Notes under the pieces: model-generated | Told to the model about the DNA's origin: nothing | Database searches by the model: none | The model's input: the letters and a program-made list of their open reading frames with translations, nothing else | Made by a program: the position numbers and the translations under genes | NCBI GenBank assembly: GCA_050299855.1 | Contig: JBNKWQ010000007.1 | Location: 1-64,000 of the forward strand | Direction of reading: 5' to 3' | From: Hahella sp050299855 | GTDB lineage: Bacteria; Pseudomonadota; Gammaproteobacteria; Pseudomonadales; Oleiphilaceae | DNA length: 64,000 bases | Shown: in pieces, positions 15,011 to 24,315 of the stretch | How positions within the stretch are numbered: the first letter of the stretch is position 1 | Layout: each line of letters begins with the position of its first letter

Positions 15011-16805
15011 GATCCACATCGGTACCTTTTAGAACAGCGACGTGGTAGGACAGCAACTGCAGCGGAATGGTGTAGACAATGGGTGCCAGAATATCGTGAA
15101 CTTCGGGCACCTGAATGACGTGAACATCTTCCTCTTCTTCCAGCGAAGCTTCTGCATCAGCAAAGACATACAGTTCGCCGCCCCGGGCACGCACTTCCTG
15201 CAGGTTGGATTTCAGTTTTTCCAGCAACTCGTTATTGGGGGCTACCGTAATCACCGGCATGTCCTTGTCGACCAGTGCCAGAGGGCCATGCTTGAGTTCA
15301 CCGGCAGGGTAGGCTTCTGCATGGATGTATGAGATTTCCTTCAGCTTGAGGGCACCTTCCATTGCCACCGGATAGAGGGAACCACGGCCTAAAAACAGTG
15401 AGTGATGTTTTTCAGCAAAGCGTTCAGAGGTTTCCTTGATGATCTCATCCAGATCCAGAGCTTTCTGCACTAAATCCGGTAGTGCTTTCAATGCGGCGAC
15501 CAGCTCAGCTTCTTTTTCCTTGTTCAGACCATGACGACGGCCTAAGGCGATGGTAATGATCAGCAATGCAACTAACTGAGTGGTAAATGCTTTGGTGGAA
15601 GCAACACCGATTTCGGGACCGGCATGCGTCATTACCGTCAGATCAGATTCACGCACCAGGGAACTGCCTGGGACGTTGCAAATAGAAAGCGCAGATTTGA
15701 ATCCCGCCTCCTTCGCCTGCCGCAACGCAGCCAGGGTATCGGCTGTTTCACCGGATTGGGAAATGGTAACGAACAACATGTCGGATTGGACTACATGCTT
15801 GCGGTAACGATATTCACTGGCCACTTCCACTTGGCAGGGAATTCCCACTAATTCCTCAATCCAATAGCGCGCAACCAGACCGGCGTGATAGCTGGTCCCG
15901 CAGGCAACAATCTGCACAGAACCGACACCATCGAAGACCTGGTCAGCACCTGCACCCAAAACCTGTTCCAGGATGTGACCGCCACTGATCCGACCTTCCA
16001 AAGTGGCCTTGATCACTTTTGGCTGCTCATATATTTCCTTGAGCATATAGTGGCGGAACTGCCCCTTGTCGGCCGTATCCACGCCATGCTCAAAACGAAT
16101 TACCTGTCGCTCAACTTTCTGGTCTTCCTTATCCCAAAGCTGGATCTGATTGAGAGATAGCTCCACCAGATCGCCTTCCTCAAGATAGATAAAGCGGTCA
16201 GTTACTTGTAGCAGAGCCAGCGGATCTGAAGCGAGGAAGTTTTCTCCCATACCGACGCCGACCACTAGCGGACTACCCTGACGGGCCGCTACAACTTTCT
16301 CGGGATTGGCCGTGTTTACAATCGCCATGGCATAGGCACCATGGAGGTGTTTGATGGCCTCTTTAACGGCCTGGGTGAGATCTGAATTTTGCTCCAGGCA
16401 ACGGTGGATCAAATGGGCCACGACTTCAGTATCAGTTTCAGAGGTAAAGATGTAACCCTGTCCTTTGAGTTCGGCACGTAAAGACTCATAATTTTCAATG
16501 ATACCGTTGTGCACAATGGCAAGATCATCACCCGACATGTGGGGGTGAGCATTGGTGACGGTAGGCTGGCCGTGAGTTGCCCAGCGTGTATGGGCAATAC
16601 CAATTTTGCCGGATAACGGATATTTGGTAATCGCCTCTTCCAAGGCCGCAACCTTGCCCACTTCGCGCTGCCTTTGCAGCACGATGTCTTCCCCGATGAT
16701 GGCCATGCCTGCGGAGTCATAACCCCGATATTCCAGGCGTTTAAGGCCTTCCAAAAGAATGGGGGATACATCCCGCTGCGCAACGGCTCCAACTATGCCA
16801 CACAT
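14973..16805 (-). CDS. glmS: Glutamine-fructose-6-phosphate aminotransferase (isomerising)
   Basis: This 610-aa enzyme (E. coli 609) makes glucosamine-6-phosphate from fructose-6-P and glutamine, the entry step to UDP-GlcNAc for peptidoglycan and LPS. It starts MCGIVGAV, so Cys2 is the Ntn-type glutaminase nucleophile. TRWATHGQP lies at about 73-81, and two SIS isomerase domains follow (CGTSYHAG, SQSGETADT in the first; SLFLGRGSLYP and KLKEISYIHAEAYPAGELKHGP in the second). It ends in SVTVE, like Tn7-targetable glmS genes. Its 3' end is the Tn7-like attachment site, so its native terminator has been displaced by the element. Confidence 0.97.
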   Translation of the reverse strand: MCGIVGAVAQRDVSPILLEGLKRLEYRGYDSAGMAIIGEDIVLQRQREVGKVAALEEAITKYPLSGKIGIAHTRWATHGQPTVTNAHPHMSGDDLAIVHNGIIENYESLRAELKGQGYIFTSETDTEVVAHLIHRCLEQNSDLTQAVKEAIKHLHGAYAMAIVNTANPEKVVAARQGSPLVVGVGMGENFLASDPLALLQVTDRFIYLEEGDLVELSLNQIQLWDKEDQKVERQVIRFEHGVDTADKGQFRHYMLKEIYEQPKVIKATLEGRISGGHILEQVLGAGADQVFDGVGSVQIVACGTSYHAGLVARYWIEELVGIPCQVEVASEYRYRKHVVQSDMLFVTISQSGETADTLAALRQAKEAGFKSALSICNVPGSSLVRESDLTVMTHAGPEIGVASTKAFTTQLVALLIITIALGRRHGLNKEKEAELVAALKALPDLVQKALDLDEIIKETSERFAEKHHSLFLGRGSLYPVAMEGALKLKEISYIHAEAYPAGELKHGPLALVDKDMPVITVAPNNELLEKLKSNLQEVRARGGELYVFADAEASLEEEEDVHVIQVPEVHDILAPIVYTIPLQLLSYHVAVLKGTDVDQPRNLAKSVTVE

Positions 16806-16866
16806 ACTTTTTCCTTCCTGTTACTGCCCACTGAAATGGCCAGTCCTGGTTCAAATAATGATCAGT

Positions 16867-18228
16867 TTAAGATTTTTTACTGGGACGCTGCCAGCCATCA
16901 ATATTTCGCTGCTTGCCACGTGCGATAGCTAACTGGTGCTGTTCTACATTTTTAGTTACCGTGGAACCGGCACCGATGGTAACACCATCGCCTAGTTCAA
17001 CGGGGGCGACCAATGCCGTATTCGAACCAACAAAAACATTGTCGCCTATGATCGTTTGAAATTTATTTACACCATCATAATTGCAGGTAATGGTACCGGC
17101 ACCTATATTGACATGTTGACCAACGACGGCATCGCCGATATAGCTAAGGTGATTAACCTTGCTACCCACCCCGATTTTGGCTTTCTTGGTTTCAACAAAA
17201 TTTCCAATTTTGGCTTTATCCGCCAATTCAGTGCCGGGACGCAGGCGCGCAAATGGGCCTATGACTGCGCCATCACCTACCTGCGTTTCGTCCAACATGC
17301 TGTTAGCTTCGATGGTGACGCCATCACCAATGACAGTATTACGCAGATAGCAGTTCGGACCAATGGTGACATTACGACCCAAGGTAACCTTGCCTTCGAA
17401 CACGCAATTAACATCGATAATGACATCCTGGCCGGTCGTCATCTCGCCGCGAAGATCGATGCGCGAAGGATCCATCAGTGTGGCGCCAGCCAGCATTAAA
17501 TCTTCAGCTTTCTGACACTGATAAGCACGTTCCAGATTGGCAAGCTGTACTCTGTTATTGACCCCTTCCACCTCCGCTAGCGAGGTAGGCGTTGTCGTTT
17601 GAATCGCTATCCCTTCCGCTACCGCCATGGCAACGATATCAGTCAGGTAATATTCCCCCTGGGCATTCTGATTGGAGAGTTTCGGCAACCAGGCTTTCAG
17701 GTATCGGGCCGGAACCGTCATAATGCCGGTATTGATTTCCCGAATCTGCTGCTGCTCTTCAGAAGCATCTTTTTGTTCTACGATGGCTATAACCTGATTC
17801 CGAGTATCCCGGACAATACGTCCATACCCCGTGGCATCGGCAAGCTCTACCGTCAATATGCCCAACTGAGCAGCTGAATTTTCCAGTAACCTCTTCAGGG
17901 TACCAGTTGAAGTTAACGGAACATCACCATACAAAATCAGCACCTGCGCATCTTCTGGTATGGCATCCAATGTTTGCGCTACGGCGTGACCGGTTCCCAA
18001 TTGTTGGGCCTGATGAACCCAGTTGAGATTTCCTGCCTGAATACCGGCCCGTACAATTTCACCTTTATGACCGTACACCACGTGCATTCCGCCAGGGGAA
18101 AGAACGGCGGCAGTATCAATAACATGTTGTAGCAACGGCTTTCCGGCTAATCGATGCATGACTTTGGGTAGCTCGGAACGCATTCGGGTCCCTTGACCCG
18201 CTGCAAGTATAACGATATGCAAGCTCAT
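16867..18228 (-). CDS. glmU: Bifunctional UDP-GlcNAc pyrophosphorylase / glucosamine-1-P acetyltransferase
   Basis: I start at the ATG at 18228 (MSLHIVILAAGQGTRM), with GGAG about 8 nt upstream; a longer frame to 18324 adds no conserved sequence. The product is 453 aa. The N-terminal uridylyltransferase has LAAGQGTRM at about 8-16 and the catalytic Lys in LPKVMH. The C-terminal half is a left-handed beta helix made of hexapeptide repeats (for example IGPNCYLRNTVIGDGVTIEANS), with the acetyltransferase active site. It supplies UDP-GlcNAc right after GlmS and is 61 bp upstream of glmS on the same strand, so the two may share a transcript. Confidence 0.96.
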   Translation of the reverse strand: MSLHIVILAAGQGTRMRSELPKVMHRLAGKPLLQHVIDTAAVLSPGGMHVVYGHKGEIVRAGIQAGNLNWVHQAQQLGTGHAVAQTLDAIPEDAQVLILYGDVPLTSTGTLKRLLENSAAQLGILTVELADATGYGRIVRDTRNQVIAIVEQKDASEEQQQIREINTGIMTVPARYLKAWLPKLSNQNAQGEYYLTDIVAMAVAEGIAIQTTTPTSLAEVEGVNNRVQLANLERAYQCQKAEDLMLAGATLMDPSRIDLRGEMTTGQDVIIDVNCVFEGKVTLGRNVTIGPNCYLRNTVIGDGVTIEANSMLDETQVGDGAVIGPFARLRPGTELADKAKIGNFVETKKAKIGVGSKVNHLSYIGDAVVGQHVNIGAGTITCNYDGVNKFQTIIGDNVFVGSNTALVAPVELGDGVTIGAGSTVTKNVEQHQLAIARGKQRNIDGWQRPSKKS

Positions 18229-18325
18229 ATCTGTGACTCCATGGACATGGGCTGAAAAGAATCCGAAGTATAGCCGGTTACACCGTCCCCTCGATAGGCT
18301 CAACGTAAACAGACTATAGAACAAG

Positions 18326-18352
18326 AAAGGGGAAGCTTTTGGCTTCCCCTTT
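18326..18352 (-). terminator. Terminator after the atp operon
   Basis: AAAGGGGAAGC (18326-18336) pairs with GCTTCCCCTTT (18342-18352) around a 5-nt loop: an 11-bp stem. Reading leftward, it is followed by a partly T-rich stretch (CTTGTT). It lies 27 bp past the atpC stop. Confidence 0.75.
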
Positions 18353-18379
18353 TAAATTTTGCAATTTACAACCCGCCGC

Positions 18380-18805
18380 TTAACGCTGAACTTTTTTCTT
18401 CAGCTGCTGAATAGTACGCAGACGCGCTGCGGCTTCAGCCAGCTGTGCTGCTGCGCTTGCGTAATCAAAGTCACCACTCTTGTTAGCCAAAGCCTTTTCG
18501 GCTTCTTTCTTGGCTTCAATTGCGGCAGCCTCATCAACATCTGCTGCACGTTCGGCGCTGTCAGATAGAATAGTTACAACATTAGGCTGCACTTCCAGGA
18601 AGCCGCCGGTAACAAAGAAAACTTCTTCTTCGCCACCCTGTTTGACCACTCTGATCGGACCCGGGTTCAAGGCAGTCAGTAAGGGCGTATGGCCTGGCGT
18701 AATACCCAGGTCACCCTCGCTTCCCGAGGCAATGATCATTTCCACCAGCCCGGAGAAGATTTCCTGTTCTGCACTTACAATATCGCAATGCACACTAATA
18801 CCCAT
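18380..18805 (-). CDS. atpC: ATP synthase F1 epsilon subunit
   Basis: This is a 141-aa protein (E. coli 139). MGISVHCDIVSAEQEIFSG and the beta-sandwich motif GDLGITPGHTPLLTALNPGPI are typical of epsilon, and the C-terminal helical hairpin is Ala/Lys-rich. Epsilon is part of the central stalk and limits ATP hydrolysis. It is the last gene of the atp operon, followed by a terminator. Confidence 0.95.
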   Translation of the reverse strand: MGISVHCDIVSAEQEIFSGLVEMIIASGSEGDLGITPGHTPLLTALNPGPIRVVKQGGEEEVFFVTGGFLEVQPNVVTILSDSAERAADVDEAAAIEAKKEAEKALANKSGDFDYASAAAQLAEAAARLRTIQQLKKKVQR

Positions 18806-18830
18806 AAGGTTAGGCCTCTATGCCTTGCTC

Positions 18831-18857
18831 AAGTAATATCCTTATTGGATATTACTT
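18831..18857 (-). other. 11-bp perfect hairpin over the atpD stop codon
   Basis: AAGTAATATCC (18831-18841) pairs with GGATATTACTT (18847-18857) around a 5-nt loop. The stem covers the atpD stop codon (18852-18854) and ends 25 bp before the atpC start. It lacks a T tract, so it more likely affects mRNA processing or atpC translation than stops transcription. A role in setting beta:epsilon ratios is inferred. Confidence 0.5.
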
Positions 18858-20231
18858 GGACTTTTTGGCTTTTTCGATTGCTTCTTCGATACCGCCGACC
18901 ATGTAGAAAGCCTGTTCAGGCAGGTCGTCGTATTCGCCGTTCAGAATTCCCTGGAAGCCACGGATGGTGTCTTTCAGAGATACGTATTTACCAGGTGAAC
19001 CGGTGAATACTTCCGCAACGTGGAAAGGCTGCGACAAGAAGCGTTCGATTTTACGAGCACGGGATACCAACTGCTTGTCTTCGTCAGACAGCTCGTCCAT
19101 ACCCAGAATCGCAATGATGTCTTTCAGTTCTTTGTAGCGCTGCAATACAGTCTGAACACCACGAGCCACGTCATAGTGCTCCTGACCAATCACCAATGGG
19201 TCCAGCTGACGGCTGGTGGAATCCAATGGATCAATCGCAGGATAAATACCCTTGGAAGCGATATCACGACTCAATACCACAGTTGCATCCAAGTGAGAGA
19301 ACGTGGTTGCAGGTGATGGATCCGTCAAGTCATCCGCAGGTACGTATACCGCCTGAACCGATGTGATGGAGCCGGTACGGGTTGAAGTGATACGCTCCTG
19401 CAGTACACCCATCTCTTCTGCCAGGGTAGGCTGATAACCAACCGCAGAAGGCATACGACCCAACAGCGCCGATACTTCGGTACCTGCCAGAGTGTAACGA
19501 TAGATGTTATCTACGAACAACAGTACATCACGGCCCTCATCACGGAATTTTTCCGCCATGGTCAGACCTGTCAAGGCAACACGCAGACGGTTTCCTGGGG
19601 GCTCATTCATCTGCCCGTAAACCATGGCTACCTTGTCCAGTACGTTGGACTCTTTCATTTCGTAATAGAAGTCGTTACCTTCACGAGTACGCTCACCAAC
19701 ACCAGCGAATACAGAAAGACCTGAGTGCTCTTTCGCAATGTTGTTGATCAGTTCCATCATGTTTACGGTCTTACCAACACCGGCACCACCAAACAGACCG
19801 ACCTTACCGCCTTTGGCGAAAGGACAGACCAGATCGATAACCTTGATACCGGTTTCCAGCAGCTCGGATGATGCCGATTGGTCAGCATAACCCGGTGCTT
19901 GGCGGTGGATGGGAGAACGCTCCTGTTCACCGATAGGACCTTGTTCATCGATAGGGTTACCCAATACGTCCATGATCCGGCCCAGGGTTTCAATACCCAC
20001 AGGTATGGAGATTGGCGCATTGGTATTATTGACTTGAAGGCCGCGACGCAGACCTTCGGTGCTTCCCATGGCGATTGTACGCACTACTCCGTCACCCAGC
20101 TGCTGCTGGACTTCCAGAGTTGTAGCTCCACCTTCAACCAGCAAAGCGTCATAGACTTTGGGCACTGTATCGCGCGGAAATTCGACGTCGATAACCGCCC
20201 CGATAATTTGCACTATTTGTCCGCTACTCAT
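18852..20231 (-). CDS. atpD: ATP synthase F1 beta subunit (catalytic)
   Basis: This is a 459-aa protein (E. coli 460). The P-loop GGAGVGKTV is at 148-156; the catalytic Glu follows in GVGERTREG, and the DELSEED-like segment reads MDELSDEDK near residue 385. Three copies alternate with alpha to form the catalytic ring. It lies between atpG and atpC, with longer gaps on both sides than the other atp genes have. Confidence 0.97.
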   Translation of the reverse strand: MSSGQIVQIIGAVIDVEFPRDTVPKVYDALLVEGGATTLEVQQQLGDGVVRTIAMGSTEGLRRGLQVNNTNAPISIPVGIETLGRIMDVLGNPIDEQGPIGEQERSPIHRQAPGYADQSASSELLETGIKVIDLVCPFAKGGKVGLFGGAGVGKTVNMMELINNIAKEHSGLSVFAGVGERTREGNDFYYEMKESNVLDKVAMVYGQMNEPPGNRLRVALTGLTMAEKFRDEGRDVLLFVDNIYRYTLAGTEVSALLGRMPSAVGYQPTLAEEMGVLQERITSTRTGSITSVQAVYVPADDLTDPSPATTFSHLDATVVLSRDIASKGIYPAIDPLDSTSRQLDPLVIGQEHYDVARGVQTVLQRYKELKDIIAILGMDELSDEDKQLVSRARKIERFLSQPFHVAEVFTGSPGKYVSLKDTIRGFQGILNGEYDDLPEQAFYMVGGIEEAIEKAKKSK

Positions 20232-20271
20232 TGTCAGTTCCTCACTGAATCTTAAAACTGTTCTGCATGAC

Positions 20272-20290
20272 TCCGATAAGGATTATCGGA
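20272..20290 (-). other. Hairpin in the 130-bp atpG-atpD gap
   Basis: TCCGATAA (20272-20279) pairs with TTATCGGA (20283-20290), an 8-bp stem with a 3-nt loop. A second weaker inverted repeat (GGCGG near 20326, CCGCC near 20344) lies between it and atpG. The gap, large for this operon, holds no gene. Confidence 0.4.
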
Positions 20291-20361
20291 TGTCCGAAAC
20301 ACTTTCGACCGAAGCGATGGGGGCGGCAATCATTGCTTTCCGCCTTCCCTTGCTACTGCGT

Positions 20362-21225
20362 TTAAACCGCAGCTGCACCGCCCACGATTTCAGAAATCTC
20401 CTGGGTGATCGCTGCCTGACGGGCTTTGTTATAAGCCAATTCCAATCCGCCGATGATATCGCCAGCGTTATCAGTTGCACTTTTCATTGCAATCATCCGC
20501 GCGGCTTGTTCACAAGCGTTGTTCTCTACCGCTGCCTGATAAACCTGAGACTCGATAAAACGCGTCAACAGACCATCCAGCAGGTGTTTAGCGTCAGGCT
20601 CGTATATGTAATCCCAATGACGACGCTGCATTTCATCGTCCTCCGCTGGAGGAAGAGGTAGCAACTGAGCCACGCTGGGCTTTTGCGTCATGGTATTTAC
20701 AAAACGGTTGTGTACCAGGTATAGCCTGTCGATCTTGCCTTCAGCATACGCATCTAGCATGACTTTGACTGAACCTACGATTTTCGCCGCAGAGGGTTCA
20801 TCGCCCAAATGGTTCAGCGCCGCCACTACATTTCCACCATAGCTGCGGAAAAATGCCATTGCTTTAGTGCCGATAGCGCAGAAATCAACTTCTACACCCT
20901 GTTCACGCCATTTCTTAACGGAATTCGCAGTTTCCCGAAACGCGTTAACGTTCAGACCACCACAAAGTCCTCGGTCGGTGGAGACGACAATAAAGCCGAC
21001 TCGCTTCGCTTCACGTTCTTGCAGATACAGGTGTCGATATTCCGGGTTCGCAGTGGCGATATGGCTCACAACGCTTCGGATATGATCGGCATAAGGACGT
21101 CCCTTAGCCATGCGTTGTTGAGCCTTACGCATTTTACTTGCAGCAACGAGTTCCATTGCGCTGGTAATTTTCTGCGTGCTCTTAACACTTGCGATCTGGG
21201 TTTTAATCTCTTTTCCGACGGCCAT
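20362..21225 (-). CDS. atpG: ATP synthase F1 gamma subunit
   Basis: This is a 287-aa protein, the same length as E. coli. The N-terminal helix reads MAVGKEIKTQIASVKSTQKI, STDRGLCGGLN marks the central domain, and the C-terminal helix contains NAGDIIGGLELAYNKARQAA. Gamma is the rotor shaft between the c-ring and the catalytic sites. It sits between atpA and atpD as usual. Confidence 0.97.
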   Translation of the reverse strand: MAVGKEIKTQIASVKSTQKITSAMELVAASKMRKAQQRMAKGRPYADHIRSVVSHIATANPEYRHLYLQEREAKRVGFIVVSTDRGLCGGLNVNAFRETANSVKKWREQGVEVDFCAIGTKAMAFFRSYGGNVVAALNHLGDEPSAAKIVGSVKVMLDAYAEGKIDRLYLVHNRFVNTMTQKPSVAQLLPLPPAEDDEMQRRHWDYIYEPDAKHLLDGLLTRFIESQVYQAAVENNACEQAARMIAMKSATDNAGDIIGGLELAYNKARQAAITQEISEIVGGAAAV

Positions 21226-21293
21226 TTTCTTCTGCCTATATTGAATTCATCCAAAAACCGGTTCATTCAGGCCGGATCTCCGGCCTGTGTGAA

Positions 21294-22838
21294 TTACCAG
21301 GTTTGCGTGGATTTGAATTTCTCAATGCAAGATTTCAAACCGCCTGCGATTTCATCATTGAAATCGCCTGCTTCGTTGATCTTGGCCAGCAAATCGGAAA
21401 ACTCGCTCCGCGCAAAAGACAACAGTGCAGCTTCAAATGCCACAATTTGCTGTGCAGGAACGTCGTCGATAAAACCTTCGTTAGCAGCAAACAGTACCAG
21501 ACCCATTTCCGCTACGGTCATTGGGGAATACTGCTTCTGCTTCATCAGTTCAGTAACACGTTGACCGTGCTCCAACTGCTTACGCGTGGCTTCATCCAGA
21601 TCCGAAGCAAACTGGGCAAAGGCTGCCAATTCACGATACTGAGCTAGAGCCAGTCGAATCCCGCCGCCCAGTTTTTTCATGATTTTGGTTTGCGCTGCGC
21701 CACCTACTCGAGAAACTGAAATACCGGCGTTCATCGCCGGACGTATACCGGAGTTGAACAGGTTGGTTTCCAGGAAGATCTGACCATCGGTAATAGAGAT
21801 TACGTTGGTCGGTACGAAAGCGGATACATCACCAGCCTGGGTTTCAATGATTGGCAAAGCGGTGAGGGAACCGGTCTTACCTTTCACTTCACCGTTGGTG
21901 AACTTCTCAACATAGTCAGCATTAACGCGAGAGGCGCGCTCAAGCAGACGTGAGTGCAAATAGAAAACATCACCAGGATATGCTTCACGACCAGGCGGAC
22001 GACGCAGCAACAGAGAGATCTGACGATAAGCAACAGCCTGTTTGGACAGATCATCGAAAACGATCAGAGCATCTTCACCGCGGTCACGGAAGAATTCTCC
22101 CATGGTGGAACCGGCGAAGGGTGCCAGGAACTGCATGGAAGCTGGATCAGCAGCACCGGCGGCAACCACGATGGTATGAGCCATGGCACCGTGTTCTTCC
22201 AGCTTACGTACCACGTTAGCAATAGAAGACTGCTTCTGCCCAACGGCAACATAGACACATTTAACACCGGTGGACTTCTGGTTGATGATGGCATCGATTG
22301 CCAGCGCAGTTTTACCTGTCTGACGGTCACCGATGATCAGCTCACGCTGTCCACGACCAACCGGTACCATGGTATCAACAGATTTGTAGCCGGTTTGCAT
22401 TGGCTGACCAACTGACTCACGGGCAATAACCCCAGGAGCAATTTTTTCGATTGGCTCAGTTCTCGCTGTATCAAGAGTACCTTTACCGTCGATAGGATTA
22501 CCCAGTGCGTCAACAACGCGACCAAGTAATGCCTCACCTACAGGTACTTCCAGAATACGACCGGTGACTTTAACTTTCTGGCCTTCAGCCAGAGATTTGT
22601 AATCACCCAATATAACGGCACCTACGGAATCACGCTCCAGGTTGAGCGCCAGACCATAAACACCGCCTTCAAATTCAATCATCTCACCGTACATAACGTC
22701 GGCAAGACCGTGGATCAACACGATACCATCAGAAACACTGACGATGGTTCCTTCTGTTTTTGCTTCAGAAGAAATATCCAGCTTCTCAATGCGCTTCTTG
22801 ATAATTTCGCTGATCTCAGATGGATTCAATTGCTGCAT
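21294..22838 (-). CDS. atpA: ATP synthase F1 alpha subunit
   Basis: I start at the ATG at 22838 (MQQLNPSEISEIIKKRIEKL), with GAGG 9 nt upstream; a longer frame to 22871 lacks a good start. The product is 514 aa (E. coli 513). The non-catalytic P-loop GDRQTGKT is at 170-177, and the regulatory region SVSDGIVLIHG is near the N-terminus. It lies 47 bp after the atpH stop. Confidence 0.97.
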   Translation of the reverse strand: MQQLNPSEISEIIKKRIEKLDISSEAKTEGTIVSVSDGIVLIHGLADVMYGEMIEFEGGVYGLALNLERDSVGAVILGDYKSLAEGQKVKVTGRILEVPVGEALLGRVVDALGNPIDGKGTLDTARTEPIEKIAPGVIARESVGQPMQTGYKSVDTMVPVGRGQRELIIGDRQTGKTALAIDAIINQKSTGVKCVYVAVGQKQSSIANVVRKLEEHGAMAHTIVVAAGAADPASMQFLAPFAGSTMGEFFRDRGEDALIVFDDLSKQAVAYRQISLLLRRPPGREAYPGDVFYLHSRLLERASRVNADYVEKFTNGEVKGKTGSLTALPIIETQAGDVSAFVPTNVISITDGQIFLETNLFNSGIRPAMNAGISVSRVGGAAQTKIMKKLGGGIRLALAQYRELAAFAQFASDLDEATRKQLEHGQRVTELMKQKQYSPMTVAEMGLVLFAANEGFIDDVPAQQIVAFEAALLSFARSEFSDLLAKINEAGDFNDEIAGGLKSCIEKFKSTQTW

Positions 22839-22885
22839 GCCTTTAATCCTCAAAAACCCTTTAATGCCCAAAAAATGGCGTTAGA

Positions 22886-23422
22886 TCAGGAACCAACAGT
22901 CTCGGCAAGTTTTGCCAAACGACCGCGTACAGAGGCATCAATCACCATATCTCCAGCACGTACCAACACACCGCCGATCAGGCTCTTGTCCACCTGGGTC
23001 TGCAGATTGATGTTGCGTGACAATTTGGATTTTAATGATTGAGCAAGTTTTTCTTCCTGCTCTGAATTAAGTTCGAAAGCTGTTTCAACGGTAACATCGA
23101 CCGTCGCTTCCTGCTGACTCTTGAATTGTTCGAACAACTCAGCGATTTCCGGCAATAGAGCCAAGCGATGGTTTTCGGCCAGAACTTTGACAAAGTTTTG
23201 GCTTCCATCACTCAGTTTGCCTTCACACACATCAATCATGATCTGTGCTTTTTGATCACTGGTCAGGGCAGGGTGATTTACAATTTTCACCATATCCTGA
23301 TCAGTGGCCAGAGCAGCGGTATAACCCAATTGCTCTGACCATTCGCTCAATTGCTTGGCATCCCGTGCCAACTCAAAAGCAGCTTTGGCATATGGTCGGG
23401 CTAATGTAATGCTTTCCGCCAT
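22886..23422 (-). CDS. atpH: ATP synthase F1 delta subunit
   Basis: This is a 178-aa protein (E. coli 177). The N-terminal ARPYAKAAFELA and the C-terminal VDKSLIGGVLVRAGDMVIDASVRGRL are diagnostic. Delta joins F1 to the peripheral stalk. The gene follows atpF by 11 bp. Confidence 0.96.
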   Translation of the reverse strand: MAESITLARPYAKAAFELARDAKQLSEWSEQLGYTAALATDQDMVKIVNHPALTSDQKAQIMIDVCEGKLSDGSQNFVKVLAENHRLALLPEIAELFEQFKSQQEATVDVTVETAFELNSEQEEKLAQSLKSKLSRNINLQTQVDKSLIGGVLVRAGDMVIDASVRGRLAKLAETVGS

Positions 23423-23433
23423 AATGCTAACCC

Positions 23434-23904
23434 CTATAGTTCAGCTGCTAGTTTATCTAGCATCTGGCTGTGCGCCTGTGCATCCACAGAGGTTTCCAGG
23501 ATTTTCTCAGCACCGGCAATAGCAAGTACGGCCACCTGGGCACGCAACTCTTCTTTTGCACGGTTCTTTTCCTGGTCGATTTCAGCTTTCGCTGCAACAA
23601 TCAAACGTTCGCCTTCGGCACGTGCTGCATCTTTGGCTTCTTCTACCATCTGTGTAGCACGACGATTGGCTTGTTCAATAATTTCCTGGGCTTGATGCTT
23701 GGCTTCCTTTAACTCGGATGACGCTTTTTCCTGCGCCAGTTCCAAGTCACGTGAAGCGCGCTCAGCAGCTTGCAGCCCGTCCGCGATCTTCTTTTCACGC
23801 TCACGCAAAGCCGCAATGACCGGTGGCCATACGTACTTCATGCAGAAAACGACGAAGATGGCGAAGGAAATCGCCTGTCCGATCATCGTAAGGTTAAGGT
23901 TCAC
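23434..23904 (-). CDS. atpF: ATP synthase Fo b subunit
   Basis: This is a 156-aa protein with a GTG start at 23904. The product MNLNLTMIGQAISFAIFVVFCMKYVWPP aligns from the first residue with E. coli b (156 aa), which supports GTG over the internal ATG at codon 7. One transmembrane helix (about 5-26) is followed by a long charged coiled coil that forms the peripheral stalk. The tail VLAIAGAEKILE binds delta. Confidence 0.96.
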   Translation of the reverse strand: MNLNLTMIGQAISFAIFVVFCMKYVWPPVIAALREREKKIADGLQAAERASRDLELAQEKASSELKEAKHQAQEIIEQANRRATQMVEEAKDAARAEGERLIVAAKAEIDQEKNRAKEELRAQVAVLAIAGAEKILETSVDAQAHSQMLDKLAAEL

Positions 23905-23958
23905 GTTAACACCTCTCGCTAATTAGTCTTAAATGTGACTGGTTGCTATATAGGTGTA

Positions 23959-24213
23959 TTAAGACAGCTGACCTAAGAACGGATTAGCGAAAGTGAAGAA
24001 CAGAGCGATACCAACACCGATCATGGTGACGGCGTCAAGCAGACCGGCAACGATGAACATTTTCACCTGAAGCATTGGAACCATTTCTGGTTGACGGGCA
24101 GCACCTTCGAGGAACTTACCACCCAGCAGACCAAATCCAATCGCAGTACCCAGTGCGCCCATACCGATCAGCAGAGCAACAGCAATCGCGGTCATTCCAA
24201 CTACAGTTTCCAT
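23959..24213 (-). CDS. atpE: ATP synthase Fo c subunit
   Basis: This is an 84-aa, two-helix hairpin. The polar loop is ARQPE (39-43), and the ion-binding acid is D60 in AGLLDAVTMIGVG, as in proton-translocating c subunits. The Gln and Glu/Ser ligands typical of sodium-binding rings are not seen, which suggests H+ coupling. Helix 1 carries the Gly/Ala packing motif GALGTAIGFGLLGG. It lies 54 bp after atpF on the coding strand's far side, with a usual-sized gap. Confidence 0.96.
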   Translation of the reverse strand: METVVGMTAIAVALLIGMGALGTAIGFGLLGGKFLEGAARQPEMVPMLQVKMFIVAGLLDAVTMIGVGIALFFTFANPFLGQLS

Positions 24214-24315
24214 TGTGACTCCTAATATTTAAGTTAAGTTATTGGTTAAAGTTTCAGTTAATTGCAAAGTAATTCGTTCAACAACGAAGTGTTAAATGAT
24301 AAGAAAATCGACTAC

